A stretch of 7,239 nt of DNA from Verrucomicrobiota bacterium (GTDB lineage Bacteria; Verrucomicrobiota; Verrucomicrobiia; Chthoniobacterales; UBA10450): contig QHRI01000051.1 in assembly GCA_003221375.1 (NCBI GenBank), positions 1-7,239 of the forward strand. The letters run 5' to 3'. Positions 5,852 to 7,239 of this stretch are shown here, piece by piece. Position 1 is the stretch's first letter. Every line of letters starts with the position of its first letter. The translations under genes were made by a program, and so were the position numbers. The notes under the pieces were generated by a model. The model saw nothing but the letters and a program-made list of their open reading frames with translations. It made no database searches and was not told the DNA's origin.

Positions 5852-7239
<1,388 letters not shown>

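Overview
The window looks like chromosomal DNA of a free-living, Gram-negative-type bacterium with moderately high GC. The most likely group is Verrucomicrobia or a relative from soil (inference). The reasons are the fused amino-sugar kinase/MurQ protein, the ankyrin-repeat L,D-transpeptidase, the lmo0937-type small membrane protein, frequent starts without Shine-Dalgarno sequences, and an intergenic palindrome of the 'GTCATCCTGAGCGA...' type that I recall from such genomes. No phage, transposase, CRISPR, tRNA or rRNA is visible. Genes are closely packed, with no gap over 200 bp.

Layout from left to right: (1) the 5' part of a KANL3/Tex30-like alpha/beta hydrolase, minus strand, running off the left edge; (2) a short intergenic stretch holding an imperfect dispersed-type palindrome; (3) a membrane-anchored ankyrin-repeat protein ending in a YkuD L,D-transpeptidase domain, minus strand; (4) a divergent intergenic region of about 184 bp; (5) an HtrA/Deg periplasmic serine protease with two PDZ domains, plus strand; (6) two small membrane proteins on the minus strand, a 78-residue two-helix protein overlapping the 3' end of htrA and a 49-residue lmo0937-family protein; (7) a 599-residue minus-strand fusion of a BadF/MurK-type sugar kinase with a complete MurQ etherase; (8) a divergent intergenic region of about 100 bp with a clean dyad; (9) the first 438 codons of NAD-dependent DNA ligase ligA, plus strand, running off the right edge.

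Most of the middle concerns the cell envelope. The transpeptidase would modify peptidoglycan cross-links. HtrA would handle damaged envelope proteins. The kinase/MurQ fusion would convert recovered MurNAc, through MurNAc-6-phosphate, to GlcNAc-6-phosphate and D-lactate. The lmo0937-type protein belongs to a family I associate with stress-related small membrane proteins. Physical co-regulation is not shown beyond the divergent promoters and the close spacing of the two small genes. The most interesting items are the kinase-etherase fusion, the ankyrin-YkuD fusion, the intergenic palindromes, and the two small membrane genes tucked against htrA.
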